Assembly (NCBI GenBank): GCA_964429795.1
Contig: CAYSCW010000002.1
Location: 124,001 to 188,000 of the forward strand
Length of the DNA: 64,000 bases
Direction: 5' to 3'
DNA from: CAYSCW01 sp964429795
Lineage (GTDB): Bacteria; Acidobacteriota; Aminicenantia; Aminicenantales; Aminicenantaceae
Of the stretch, positions 1 through 7,763 are shown one piece after another; positions within the stretch are counted from its first letter, which is position 1; the number at the start of each line of letters is the position of its first letter. The position numbers and the translations under genes were made by a program. Under the pieces are notes generated by a model. That model had not been told where the DNA came from. It saw only the letters and a list, made by a program, of their open reading frames with translations, and made no database searches.

Positions 1-1
1 C

Positions 2-1111
2 ACATTCGAGGATGTTCAGCGTCTGGATGGACTGGGCGATGAGGGTGAAAAAAGATTCATGCTTCATTACAACTTCCCCCCCTTCTGCGTAGGAGAAGTG
101 GCTTTTTTAAGGGCACCTGGAAGGCGTGAAATCGGCCATGGAGCTCTGGCCGAAAAATCCATCCTTCCTTCCATCCCTGATGAAGAGGATTTTCCCTATA
201 CTGTCCGCATCGTCTCTGACATACTGGAGTCCAACGGTTCCTCATCCATGGCTACTGTTTGTGGCGGAGTTCTATCCTTGATGGATGCAGGAGTCCCTCT
301 ATCCATGATCACAGCTGGAATCGCTATGGGTTTGATTAAAGAAAACGATCAATACATGCTTCTTACAGATATCGCTGGTCTTGAAGATCACTTCGGAGAT
401 ATGGATCTCAAAGTCGCTGGCACAGAAAAAGGGATCAATGCCATACAGCTCGATTTGAAGATTCAGTCGATTCCGATACAGATAATCAAAGAAGGACTGT
501 TCAAAGCCAAGCAAGCACGCTTGCAAGTGTTGGAGAAAATGAGAGAAGTCATACCCCAGCCGCGGCCTGAGATTTCCCCTTATGCTCCACGTATCATCAA
601 TCTGGTGATCAATCCAGAAAAAGTGGGTGAGGTTATCGGACCGGCCGGAAAAGTTATCAAGAAGATCATTTCACAGACTAATGCCAAAATAGACATCGAG
701 GAGGGAGGAAAGATTACTATTGCCGCCGATGACATAGAATCAGCAGAGAAAGCGAGGCAGATGATTCGAGAGATTACAATAGAGGCTGAGGTCGGAAAGA
801 CCTACACTGGGAAAATAGTCCGCATCGAGGACTATGGAGCTTTTGTTGAAATCCTGCCCAATATCGTCGGCCTCCTTCATATCTCTGAGATTTCCCATCG
901 CAGGATCAGGAATACAAGGGATGTTCTCAAGATCGGTCAGACTGTTCAGGTGAAAGTGCTCTCCATAGACGAGGATAATAAAATCAGATTGAGCATGAAA
1001 GCTCTGGAAAAAAACGATTACAGGCCATACGATTCCAGTTGGAATCGCTTTAAGACATCATCATCATCTGACAGGCCTGACAGATCTTCTCATAACAAAA
1101 ATAAATTCTGA
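2..1111 (+). CDS. pnp: polyribonucleotide nucleotidyltransferase, C-terminal part (5' end outside window)
   Basis: PNPase degrades RNA from the 3' end by phosphorolysis and is a core RNA-turnover enzyme. The frame is open from the first bases, so the gene enters from outside; about 369 codons are visible. In order they hold the end of the second RNase PH domain (RREIGHG, then ESNGSSSMATVCGG, typical of the catalytic core), a KH domain around window residues 198-260 with the GPAG loop, and an S1 RNA-binding domain around 270-345 (GKIVRIEDYGAFVEI). A short Ser/Lys-rich tail ends the protein. Three pseudopilin genes follow on the same strand after 5 bases. The domain order and motifs make this a secure call; only the missing 5' part is unknown. 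Confidence 0.97.
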   Translation, partial: TFEDVQRLDGLGDEGEKRFMLHYNFPPFCVGEVAFLRAPGRREIGHGALAEKSILPSIPDEEDFPYTVRIVSDILESNGSSSMATVCGGVLSLMDAGVPLSMITAGIAMGLIKENDQYMLLTDIAGLEDHFGDMDLKVAGTEKGINAIQLDLKIQSIPIQIIKEGLFKAKQARLQVLEKMREVIPQPRPEISPYAPRIINLVINPEKVGEVIGPAGKVIKKIISQTNAKIDIEEGGKITIAADDIESAEKARQMIREITIEAEVGKTYTGKIVRIEDYGAFVEILPNIVGLLHISEISHRRIRNTRDVLKIGQTVQVKVLSIDEDNKIRLSMKALEKNDYRPYDSSWNRFKTSSSSDRPDRSSHNKNKF

Positions 1112-1116
1112 TCAAG

Positions 1117-1614
1117 ATGGCGCCACGGATGAGGAGAAAATCCTGCAAGCAAAGAGGGTTCACCCTCGTAGAGATGTTGGTCACCCTGACCATTCTAGCC
1201 ATTTTAGCCTCGGCTATCCTCCCTTTAACGAAAACCACGGTTAAGAGGGAAAAAGAAATCGAACTCAGAAGGAACTTAAGGTTCATTCGCGAAGCGATCG
1301 ATACCTATAAGAAGTTTGCTGACGAGAAAAAGATAGAAGTGGAAGAGGAAACGCAAGGTTATCCTCCCGATTTGGAGACGCTGGTGCTCGGTGTGGAAGT
1401 CAAAGTTGATTCTGATCAAGAAAACTCAGGGACAAAAATCATTAAATTTTTAAGGCGTATCCCTATGGACCCTATGACAAATTCCAATGAATGGGGACTG
1501 AGGTCTTACCAGGATGATCCTGATTCCAATGTCTGGGGCGGCGAGAATGTCTATGATGTGTATACCAGAAGCAATGCAAGAGCCCTTGATGGGACTAAAT
1601 ACAAGGATTGGTAA
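1117..1614 (+). CDS. GspG-like type II secretion/type IV pseudopilin (first of three)
   Basis: A 165-residue prepilin-like protein. The short basic leader ends at Gly14, followed by Phe15 and Glu19 (position +5) and a hydrophobic helix (FTLVEMLVTLTILAILASA), the classic type III signal cut by a PilD-type peptidase. The C-terminal part has the YPPDLETL and PMDPMTN stretches typical of GspG-like major pseudopilins. It would be assembled into a periplasmic pseudopilus. It stands first in a run of three related genes, 5 bases after pnp and 4 bases before the next. No secretion ATPase or secretin lies in the window, so whether it serves secretion or a pilus cannot be told. The start at 1117 is preceded by no strong ribosome site; ATG 1129 is an alternative. 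Confidence 0.85.
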   Translation: MAPRMRRKSCKQRGFTLVEMLVTLTILAILASAILPLTKTTVKREKEIELRRNLRFIREAIDTYKKFADEKKIEVEEETQGYPPDLETLVLGVEVKVDSDQENSGTKIIKFLRRIPMDPMTNSNEWGLRSYQDDPDSNVWGGENVYDVYTRSNARALDGTKYKDW

Positions 1615-1618
1615 ACAA

Positions 1619-2032
1619 ATGAATCGTTCAGGTCTAATCCGAATAGAGAAAGGGTTTACTCTCATCGAAGTCATCATTGTTTTTACCCTGATTGGGATCT
1701 TGGTCGGTCTTGGACTTCCCCAATATAAATATGCCACTAAAAGAGCCCGCGAGGCGGTTTTGAAAGAAAACCTCTTCCAGTTGAGAAAATTGATCAACCA
1801 GTACCATGTTGATAAAGGAAAGTACCCTCCTTCACTTCAGGCTTTGGTTGAAGAAGAGTATCTGATGAAGATCCCCGTGGATCCGATGACCAAATCCTCA
1901 GAAACGTGGGTGGAAGTAAGGGAGCCTCTGACTGACGAAGAGATACTCACCGGTGCTGAGCCGGGAGTGGTCGATGTGTTATCCGGGTCTGAAGAAAAGA
2001 GTATAGACGGGACACCCTATAACACTTGGTGA
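1619..2032 (+). CDS. GspG-like pseudopilin (second of three)
   Basis: A 137-residue paralogue of the preceding gene. The start at ATG 1619 is chosen because it gives a short basic leader ending in Gly12 before FTLIEVI, with the conserved Glu at +5; the frame stays open further upstream, but that would add an implausible 35 residues inside the neighbouring gene. The rest repeats the family pattern: a hydrophobic helix, a YPPSLQAL stretch and a VDPMTKSSE stretch, ending in a polar tail. The 4-base spacing to the upstream gene indicates co-translation. Function is inferred from family membership: a subunit of a pseudopilus in the inner membrane and periplasm. Confidence 0.85.
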   Translation: MNRSGLIRIEKGFTLIEVIIVFTLIGILVGLGLPQYKYATKRAREAVLKENLFQLRKLINQYHVDKGKYPPSLQALVEEEYLMKIPVDPMTKSSETWVEVREPLTDEEILTGAEPGVVDVLSGSEEKSIDGTPYNTW

Positions 2033-2060
2033 TGCTATTTTCTAACATATTCCCAAATTC

Positions 2061-2585
2061 ATGAATAAGGGAAAAGGCTACACGCTCATTATCCTTATGG
2101 TGGCTATTGCAGTCTTGAGTATCGGTCTTCTGGTGGCTATTCCTGTTTGGGAGACCCAAATCCGACGGGAGAAAGAAGAGGAATTGATTTTTAGGGGAAA
2201 ACAGTATGTGGAGGCTGTTCGACTCTTTCAGATAAAATACCCAGGCCGGTTTCCGAAATCTCTTGATGAGCTGCTCAAGGAAAAGTGTATCCGTAAGCTG
2301 TACTCGGACCCCATGACTAATGAGGGAAGCTGGAACATCATCCTTCACCATGAGGGAGCCGCATCACAAAGAGGAGGCGCTGTTCAAAGGATCATGATCG
2401 CTCCTCAACCTGCTCTTTCTGCTATAGATAATCCTCAAATTTTGGGCGTGGTCAGCAGATCGACAAAAAAATCTATAAAAATCTATCAAGATCAAGAGAC
2501 CTATGACAAATGGTTCTTCTTCTATGGTCAGGATCCCCAAAGAATGCCTGAGATCATCTATTATGGTCAGGCTGAAAAAGAATGA
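2061..2585 (+). CDS. divergent pseudopilin lacking Glu5 (third of three)
   Basis: A 174-residue protein with a very short leader (MNKGKG) before a hydrophobic helix (YTLIILMVAIAVLSIGLL). The processing Gly is present at residue 6, but position +5 is Ile instead of the usual Glu. In type II secretion the pseudopilin that naturally lacks Glu5 is the tip subunit GspK, yet this protein is much shorter than GspK and its body (YPGRFPKSLDELL, SDPMTN) is GspG-like. It may be a tip or minor subunit; that is inference. It overlaps the lpxB start by 4 bases (ATGA), so the two are translationally coupled. Confidence 0.75.
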   Translation: MNKGKGYTLIILMVAIAVLSIGLLVAIPVWETQIRREKEEELIFRGKQYVEAVRLFQIKYPGRFPKSLDELLKEKCIRKLYSDPMTNEGSWNIILHHEGAASQRGGAVQRIMIAPQPALSAIDNPQILGVVSRSTKKSIKIYQDQETYDKWFFFYGQDPQRMPEIIYYGQAEKE

Positions 2586-3718
2586 CAGGTCCCTTCCTCA
2601 TCATAGCCGGTGAGAACTCCGGCGAAAAGTACGGGGCCCGAATTGTCCATGAATTCAGGAAACTTTACCCTTCAACCACTTTCTTCGGTATCGGCGGAAA
2701 AGAAATGGAGAAAGAGGGGGTTGACCTTCTCTTTTCCATAAAAGAGCTGGCATTGGTCGGAGCCTTCGAAGTAATCGCTCACCTTCCTCGCCTAAGAAGG
2801 ATCTTTAGCCATCTCAAGAAGGAAATAGCAAGAAGAGAGCCTGTTGCCTCTGTTCTCATCGACTCACCGGATTTTAACCTTCGTCTGGCGAAAGTCCTCA
2901 AGAAAAAATCTATTCCTGTTCTTTATTACATAAGCCCTACTGTTTGGGCTTGGAGAAAGGGGAGGTTGAAAACCATAAAAAATGCAGTCGATAAGATGAT
3001 GCTCATCTTTCCTTTCGAGGAGAAAATATATCGGGAGCATCAGATTCCCGCTGTCTATGTGGGTCATCCATTGAGAGAGATTCTCAAGCTTGCTCTTCCA
3101 AAAAAAGAATTCCTAAAAAAGCATAACCTGGATCCGTCAAAGAAAGTCATCACCTTCCTGCCCGGAAGCAGGAGGAGCGAGTTGACATTCCACATGCCTG
3201 TTATTGTTAAAGCTATAAAAAGAATTCAGGAAGAATTCAACACCCAATTTCTTCTCTTAAAGGCAGAGAATATCGATGATCAACTGATTTCTGGATTCAT
3301 CTCATCTTCCATGGATAAAATAAAGATTTTGGCCGAAGACAAGTATGAAGCCATGGCTTCCAGCGATATTATTCTGGCAGCCTGCGGAACTGCCAACTTG
3401 GAAGCAGCTCTCTTAGAGATTCCTCTGATTTCATTTTATCGGATTCAGCCTTTGACTTATCTTCTGGGAAGACCGTTTGTCCATATCCGCAATTATAGTA
3501 TCGTTAATATTTTAGCCGGGCGAAGGATTGTTCCTGAGCTGATTCAGCGAGACTTTACTCCCCAGAACATTTATTGGGAAATAAAGAGAATCCTTTGTTC
3601 TGCTGAGAAAAGAATGGAGACGATCAAGGATTTTCAATCCATAAAAAAGATCTTGGGGGATCGCATGGCTTCGCAAAATGCTGCCCAAGAATTGGGAAAG
3701 CTGATCCAGTCTCCGTGA
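2582..3718 (+). CDS. lpxB: lipid-A-disaccharide synthase
   Basis: LpxB joins UDP-2,3-diacylglucosamine and lipid X to form the lipid A disaccharide at the cytoplasmic face of the inner membrane, so this gene marks an outer-membrane, LPS-making cell. The 378-residue length matches the family. Characteristic stretches are GENSGEKYGA at the N-terminus, GIGGKEMEKEG, DSPDFNLRL, YYISPTVWAW, VGHPL and FLPGSRRSE, then a C-terminal part with CGTANLEAAL for nucleotide-sugar binding. It starts inside the end of the upstream pseudopilin gene. The stop codon is overlapped by a dispersed repeat at 3712-3753. No other lpx gene is in the window. Confidence 0.95.
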   Translation: MTGPFLIIAGENSGEKYGARIVHEFRKLYPSTTFFGIGGKEMEKEGVDLLFSIKELALVGAFEVIAHLPRLRRIFSHLKKEIARREPVASVLIDSPDFNLRLAKVLKKKSIPVLYYISPTVWAWRKGRLKTIKNAVDKMMLIFPFEEKIYREHQIPAVYVGHPLREILKLALPKKEFLKKHNLDPSKKVITFLPGSRRSELTFHMPVIVKAIKRIQEEFNTQFLLLKAENIDDQLISGFISSSMDKIKILAEDKYEAMASSDIILAACGTANLEAALLEIPLISFYRIQPLTYLLGRPFVHIRNYSIVNILAGRRIVPELIQRDFTPQNIYWEIKRILCSAEKRMETIKDFQSIKKILGDRMASQNAAQELGKLIQSP

Positions 3719-3753
3719 TAGCTAATGATAAGGGAAATAATCAGTCACAGCGC
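3712..3753 (-). repeat. dispersed intergenic repeat, copy 1
   Basis: A 42-base element that matches 58987-59028 at 39 of 42 positions without gaps. It begins at the lpxB stop codon. It contains nested short inverted arms (GTGA with TCAC, and TGAT with ATCA). The strand is given as minus because the related sequences at 8271-8309 and 50823-50843, which read toward downstream genes, match its reverse complement. Confidence 0.75.
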
Positions 3754-3788
3754 CGATTTATGGGAACGCCCCCGTTGGTGATCCTCTA

Positions 3789-3816
3789 TTGAAAATCGAT
3801 TGTTTATTAATATAAC
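3789..3816 (+). promoter_or_regulatory. sigma-70-like promoter for the 3851 gene
   Basis: TTGAAA at 3789-3794 and TATAAC at 3811-3816 are separated by 16 bases. The likely transcript start near 3823 leaves a leader of about 28 bases carrying AAAGGA in front of the ATG at 3851. Confidence 0.55.
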
Positions 3817-3850
3817 GATCTGAGAAAGATCAAATGCGAAAGGAAAAACC

Positions 3851-4360
3851 ATGAAAAAAGTGATGACTTTACTTACCATTCTTATGTTGATCCTGTCGGT
3901 AAGCTATGGGCAAGAGGATGAGATTCTTATGCTCAAAGAAAAAATCATCGAACTCCAAAACAAAGGTAAACTCAACTTTAGAAACTTTACCCTCTGTTCC
4001 AAAATCTTTGGGTATGCCTCATACGTTCCTCTTCCAGAACCTGTGATCAGCAAGGATGGGTCCCTGCTGGTGTATTATGAGCCAGTTAATGTCTACACGA
4101 GTAAAAGAGATGAACTTTATGAAATCATGTGCACACAGGATATGGCGCTACTTGAGGAAAACGGAGAAGTCATCTCTGAATGGAAAGATATCCTTCGCTT
4201 CCAGTACACCACCAAACTCCCAGTGATGGATCTCTTCGCCCAAAACAGCATTGATTTAAAAGGTAAAATTCCACCGGGCAAATACAAATTCAAAGCCACT
4301 TTCAAGGATCAACTCAGGGGCGAATCAGTGACCAAGATCATCGATTTTGAAATCCGCTGA
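3851..4360 (+). CDS. small exported protein of unknown function
   Basis: A 169-residue protein I do not recognise. Residues 1-20 form a signal peptide (two Lys, a hydrophobic core MTLLTILMLILSVSYG, then a likely cut before QEDE), so the product is probably periplasmic. The mature part begins with a short charged helix (LKEKIIELQNKGKLNF) and continues as a mostly beta-type sequence ending in PPGKYKFKATFKDQLRGES, which looks like an immunoglobulin-like or intermediate-filament-tail type fold; this is a guess from pattern only. It has its own promoter (3789-3816) and an AAAGGA ribosome site. It converges on the DUF192 gene, so it is probably monocistronic. Confidence 0.7.
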   Translation: MKKVMTLLTILMLILSVSYGQEDEILMLKEKIIELQNKGKLNFRNFTLCSKIFGYASYVPLPEPVISKDGSLLVYYEPVNVYTSKRDELYEIMCTQDMALLEENGEVISEWKDILRFQYTTKLPVMDLFAQNSIDLKGKIPPGKYKFKATFKDQLRGESVTKIIDFEIR

Positions 4361-4370
4361 CTTCATAAAA

Positions 4371-4384
4371 TCAATCCTCATTGA
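4371..4384 (-). terminator. possible weak terminator for the DUF192 gene
   Basis: TCAAT at 4371-4375 pairs with ATTGA at 4380-4384. Read on the minus strand the hairpin is followed by TTTT. The stem has only five pairs. Confidence 0.3.
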
Positions 4385-4431
4385 ACTTCAACTCCCTTTG
4401 AAATATCTTCTTCAGCTATCTGTGAATCCAT

Positions 4432-4947
4432 TTATCGAGCTCTGACCCCATTGGGAAGGATGAAATCAAGTCTGTCATAGAGCTTCAGTCCTTTTTTCTC
4501 GATACTTCCTGCCTTAAGTTCCAAAACATAAAGTGTAGGCAGCAGAGGAGCATAGGATGGACAAGGGGTCTTCTGGCATGGGGGGACTTGACTTTCCAGA
4601 TGAATAATCCTTTTATCTTTATCCAGCCAGAGGATATCCAGCGGAAAATTCATGTTTTTCATCCAGAAAGAATGATATCCTTCCTCCTCAAAAATAAAGA
4701 GCATCCCCTGGTCCGGATAGATTTCAGTGCGAAACATAAGGCCCAGTTGTCTCTCCTCATCGGTGACGGCTAATTCAGCAGTTACAGAAAAATCGTCAGG
4801 AAAAAATACCTGAACGTACTTTTTCTCTCCCAACATCGCAGAGATAAAGATCAAAAGTAGAGTCGGAAAAACTAAGAGAAAAAATAGGGATTTCAACTTT
4901 TTATACAGTATGGAAGATATATGAGGCTTTTTTCTTGAAGCAAACAT
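4432..4947 (-). CDS. DUF192 family membrane-anchored protein
   Basis: A 171-residue DUF192 protein. An N-terminal hydrophobic segment at about residues 19-41 would act as a signal anchor, placing the DUF192 domain (about 45-165) outside the membrane. Family marks are present: VTDEERQLGLMFR, DQGMLFIFEE, SFWMKNMNFPLDILWLD and VLELKAG. The biochemical role of the family is unknown. It is the last gene of a minus-strand run proS-pcm-DUF192; only one base separates it from the pcm stop, so the two are probably co-translated. Confidence 0.88.
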   Translation of the reverse strand: MFASRKKPHISSILYKKLKSLFFLLVFPTLLLIFISAMLGEKKYVQVFFPDDFSVTAELAVTDEERQLGLMFRTEIYPDQGMLFIFEEEGYHSFWMKNMNFPLDILWLDKDKRIIHLESQVPPCQKTPCPSYAPLLPTLYVLELKAGSIEKKGLKLYDRLDFILPNGVRAR

Positions 4948-4948
4948 T

Positions 4949-5581
4949 TTAATGTCTAGAAATCAAAGGCACAAAACGGACAGGAAGGAGTCTTCTCTTC
5001 TTGAACTTTCTCTTCTCTCTTGTGATCAAGACCAATTCCTGGAATGTTATTCCCACGGGAATAATCATCCTTCCAGATATTTTGAGTTGTTCTCGCAGGG
5101 CATCTGGAATCTTTTCCGGAGCTGCTGTTACTATTATGACATCATAGGGAGCATGGTCTCTCCAACCAAAGGAGCCATCTCCGATTTTGAAATATATGTT
5201 TGTGTACCCTAGTTCTTTAAGAACCTCCTGGGCCTTGAGAGAAAGGCTTTCTATGATTTCAATCGTGTAGACCTCTCTGGCTATCTCTGCCAGGATAGCA
5301 GCCTGATAACCTGATCCTGTCCCTACTTCCAAGACCCGTTCTTCCTTTTTCAGATGAAGCATCTCTGTCATGTAAGCCACAATATAAGGTTGAGAGATGG
5401 TCTGCCCTTCTCCGATGGGCAGAGGCTCATCGTTGTAGGCAAAGGATTTCATATCTTCTGAAACGAACTTGTGACGGGCAACCATTCTCATTACCTCCAG
5501 AACATTTTTATCCTTAATTCCCCTTGCCTCGATCTGAGATTTAACCATCCTCTCTCTCTCACGGCTATGATTCTTTTTCAT
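4949..5581 (-). CDS. pcm: protein-L-isoaspartate O-methyltransferase
   Basis: Pcm methylates isoaspartyl residues in damaged proteins with S-adenosylmethionine, starting their repair in the cytoplasm. The 210-residue length fits. The family marks are visible: RHKFV followed by NDEPLPIGEGQTISQPYIVA near residues 37-68, and the AdoMet motif VLEVGTGSGYQAAILAE near 82-98. A later IGDGSFGW stretch is also typical. It lies 41 bases downstream of proS in the same direction and 1 base upstream of the DUF192 gene. The first ATG is used; an internal Met at residue 12 is an alternative. Confidence 0.95.
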   Translation of the reverse strand: MKKNHSRERERMVKSQIEARGIKDKNVLEVMRMVARHKFVSEDMKSFAYNDEPLPIGEGQTISQPYIVAYMTEMLHLKKEERVLEVGTGSGYQAAILAEIAREVYTIEIIESLSLKAQEVLKELGYTNIYFKIGDGSFGWRDHAPYDVIIVTAAPEKIPDALREQLKISGRMIIPVGITFQELVLITREKRKFKKRRLLPVRFVPLISRH

Positions 5582-5622
5582 CTTCTAAAACCAGAAAAAG
5601 TAGAGAGTCACATTCAGAAGAC

Positions 5623-7077
5623 TTAATAGGCTTTGGCAAAGTAAACCAGGTTATCGGCTTTTTTCTGGCAGAGAATGCACTTTCCTGAAGGATGAGAGTC
5701 CTCACTTTTTAGAACAATAACCCTAATAGTAGCCATGGTCTCCTCTTTGATTGTTTCTTCACAAGCCGTGTTGCCACACCAGAAAGTCTTGATGAATCCC
5801 CTTTTTGCTTGCATCACTTCTTTGAATTCTTCATAATCACCAACTTGATGGGTGTTTTCCTTTTGGAACTGAACTGATTTCTCAAACATGCTCTTTTGAA
5901 TTTCATCAAGAAAACCCGTCACCTCTTCTTTAATGGAATCAAGGCTCCTTGTCTCTTTTTCCATGGTGTCCCTTCTCACCAAGAGCGCCTGATTATTCTT
6001 GATATCTCTAGGTCCAACCTCAATCCTCAGCGGCACACCTCTCATCTCCCACTCTGAGAATTTCCATCCGGGTGTGAACTCAGGACGATCATCTAGCTTT
6101 GTCCGGATTCCTTTCTCTTCCAGATTTGTTTTGACCTTCTGGATAACGGGGAGAACTTCTTCCTTCCATTTGCCGATAGAGATAGGAACGAGGATCACCT
6201 GCACTGGGGCAAGACGGGGTGGAAATATCAAACCAGAATCATCTCCGTGAGCCATAATCAAAGCCCCCACCAAACGAGTGGATACACCCCAGGATGTCTG
6301 CCAGACATATTGAAGGTTTTGATTCCTGTCTTCAAACCGGATATTGAATACCTTCGAAAAATGCTGCCCTAGGTTATGAGATGTTCCCATTTGAAGAGCT
6401 TTTCCGTCGCTCATTAGAGCTTCTATGGCATATGTTTCCAGTGCGCCGGCAAATTTCTCTCTTTCAGACTTTTTTCCGGAAATGACCGAAATAGCCAATT
6501 CTGTTTCCACAAATTCTTTATAGAGGGAGAGGATCATCAACGTCTCTTTCTGCGCTTGTTCATAGGTTTCGTGGGCAGTATGACCTTCTTGCCAGAGGAA
6601 TTCAGTGGTTCTTAAAAAAGGTCGGGTGACCTTTTCCCAACGGACGATGTTGGCCCATTGATTAATCAACACCGGTAAATCTCTCCATGAATTGATCCAT
6701 TTGGAATACATGTTTCCAATTATAGCCTCTGAAGTGGGACGCACAGCCAGTCTCTCCTCCAATTCCTCCATTCCTCCATGAGTGACCCAAGCCACCTCAG
6801 GGGAAAATCCTTCCAGATGTTCCGTCTCTTTTTGCAAAAAGCTTTCCGGTATGAAGAGAGGAAAATAAGCGTTTTGATGACCAGTCTGTTTTATCCTCCT
6901 GTCCAGGAGACCTTGGATGTTTTCCCATACCGCATATCCGTATGGTTTTATGACCATCATTCCCTTCATGGGAGCGTAATCGGCGAGTTCTGCCTTGCGG
7001 ATAACTTCGATATACCATCTAGAAAAATCTGTGCTCTTGGTAGTGAGTTTCTTTACAAATCGTTCATTCTGATTCAT
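5623..7077 (-). CDS. proS: prolyl-tRNA synthetase, short archaeal/eukaryote-like type
   Basis: ProRS charges tRNA-Pro with proline. At 484 residues it lacks the editing insertion of the long bacterial form and belongs to the archaeal/eukaryote-like class that some bacteria carry. Class II features are visible: motif 2 around VRWEKVTRPFLRTTEFLWQEGHTAH and motif 3 in the QTSWGVSTRLVGALIMAHGDDSG stretch. The C-terminal domain has paired Cys residues (CGNTACE, CILC) suited to a zinc site and ends in FAKAY, the Tyr end typical of this class. A good promoter lies at 7106-7134 and GGAGAG precedes the ATG. It leads the operon proS-pcm-DUF192. Confidence 0.96.
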   Translation of the reverse strand: MNQNERFVKKLTTKSTDFSRWYIEVIRKAELADYAPMKGMMVIKPYGYAVWENIQGLLDRRIKQTGHQNAYFPLFIPESFLQKETEHLEGFSPEVAWVTHGGMEELEERLAVRPTSEAIIGNMYSKWINSWRDLPVLINQWANIVRWEKVTRPFLRTTEFLWQEGHTAHETYEQAQKETLMILSLYKEFVETELAISVISGKKSEREKFAGALETYAIEALMSDGKALQMGTSHNLGQHFSKVFNIRFEDRNQNLQYVWQTSWGVSTRLVGALIMAHGDDSGLIFPPRLAPVQVILVPISIGKWKEEVLPVIQKVKTNLEEKGIRTKLDDRPEFTPGWKFSEWEMRGVPLRIEVGPRDIKNNQALLVRRDTMEKETRSLDSIKEEVTGFLDEIQKSMFEKSVQFQKENTHQVGDYEEFKEVMQAKRGFIKTFWCGNTACEETIKEETMATIRVIVLKSEDSHPSGKCILCQKKADNLVYFAKAY

Positions 7078-7105
7078 TTTCTCTCCGTATTTTCAATTCT
7101 CGGTC

Positions 7106-7134
7106 ATTCTATATAGAGGCCCTTTTTTTGTCAA
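7106..7134 (-). promoter_or_regulatory. sigma-70-like promoter for proS
   Basis: On the minus strand TTGACA (complement at 7129-7134) and TAGAAT (complement at 7106-7111) are spaced by 17 bases. The expected start near 7099 leaves a leader of about 20 bases with GGAGAG before the proS ATG. Confidence 0.7.
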
Positions 7135-7219
7135 GAAAGGCGATATGAGATGATTATGGAAGCCCTCTTCAAAGAGAATAACCATGGAAAACAGCGTGAT
7201 GAAAGGTTCGAAATAAAAT

Positions 7220-7253
7220 TCACCCCTTATTTCATCTAAAAAGGTGATTGACC
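7220..7253 (+). promoter_or_regulatory. 34-bp upstream element shared with the 25623 gene
   Basis: This stretch aligns without gaps to 25541-25574 with 27 of 34 identical positions, both starting TCACCCC and ending GATTGACC. It lies 55 bases before the PilZ-like gene at 7308. The core resembles an imperfect palindrome of the form CACCTT-NN-AAGGTG. A further AAAGGCGAT half-site lies at 7136-7144. TTGACC at its end could act as a -35 box. Confidence 0.5.
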
Positions 7254-7307
7254 GGGCGTGGAAATCGTGTAATTTTAAGCTCTACAAAAAAGGAAAAGGA
7301 AGCTCTC

Positions 7308-7667
7308 ATGTTCGAAAAATTTCCACTCCGTGATTTAAGCCATAAAAAGCATTCTGAAAAAGGGTTCAAACTCCCCCTTCCCTGCTTTGTAGAGGGAACC
7401 GATAGTTCAGGGGAGAAATTCAGAGAGGCAACCACTCTTTCCTATATCAGTTATCAAGGTTCTTCATTCTGGCTGGCTCATTCGGTGTCCATTGGGTCTG
7501 AACTAAAACTCATTATCGATCTGCCCTCAAATCTTTCTGAGGATAAAAATCTAAAGCTCATCATAAAAGGGGAAGTAGCCTTCGCGGAAGCCTTCAACGG
7601 AAAAGATTCCAAGGAACGCGTTTCTCTTCGTTTTGATAATAAATACATCATCAAAGAAGAAGCATGA
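7308..7667 (+). CDS. degenerate PilZ-type protein
   Basis: A 119-residue protein with a PilZ-like beta-barrel pattern (FKLPLPCFVEGTD at the start, GSELKLIIDLPSN in the middle, VSLRFDNKYI at the end). PilZ domains normally bind cyclic di-GMP through RxxxR and (D/N)xSxxG motifs. Here both are lost: the first has no Arg pair and the second reads SYISYQGSS. It therefore probably does not bind the nucleotide in the usual way. It is a paralogue of the genes at 7764 and 9124. ATG 7308 is chosen because it follows an AAGGAAAAGGAAG ribosome site; the open frame extends upstream to 7248. The shared 34-bp element lies just upstream. Confidence 0.65.
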   Translation: MFEKFPLRDLSHKKHSEKGFKLPLPCFVEGTDSSGEKFREATTLSYISYQGSSFWLAHSVSIGSELKLIIDLPSNLSEDKNLKLIIKGEVAFAEAFNGKDSKERVSLRFDNKYIIKEEA

Positions 7668-7763
7668 TTGTTTCTTCATCGGGAATCGTCTTTAAGGACG
7701 AGTAAAGGGAGAAGTGAAAAACACAAAAATCGATGCAATTAGTCGCGGTTTTAACCATTTTGG

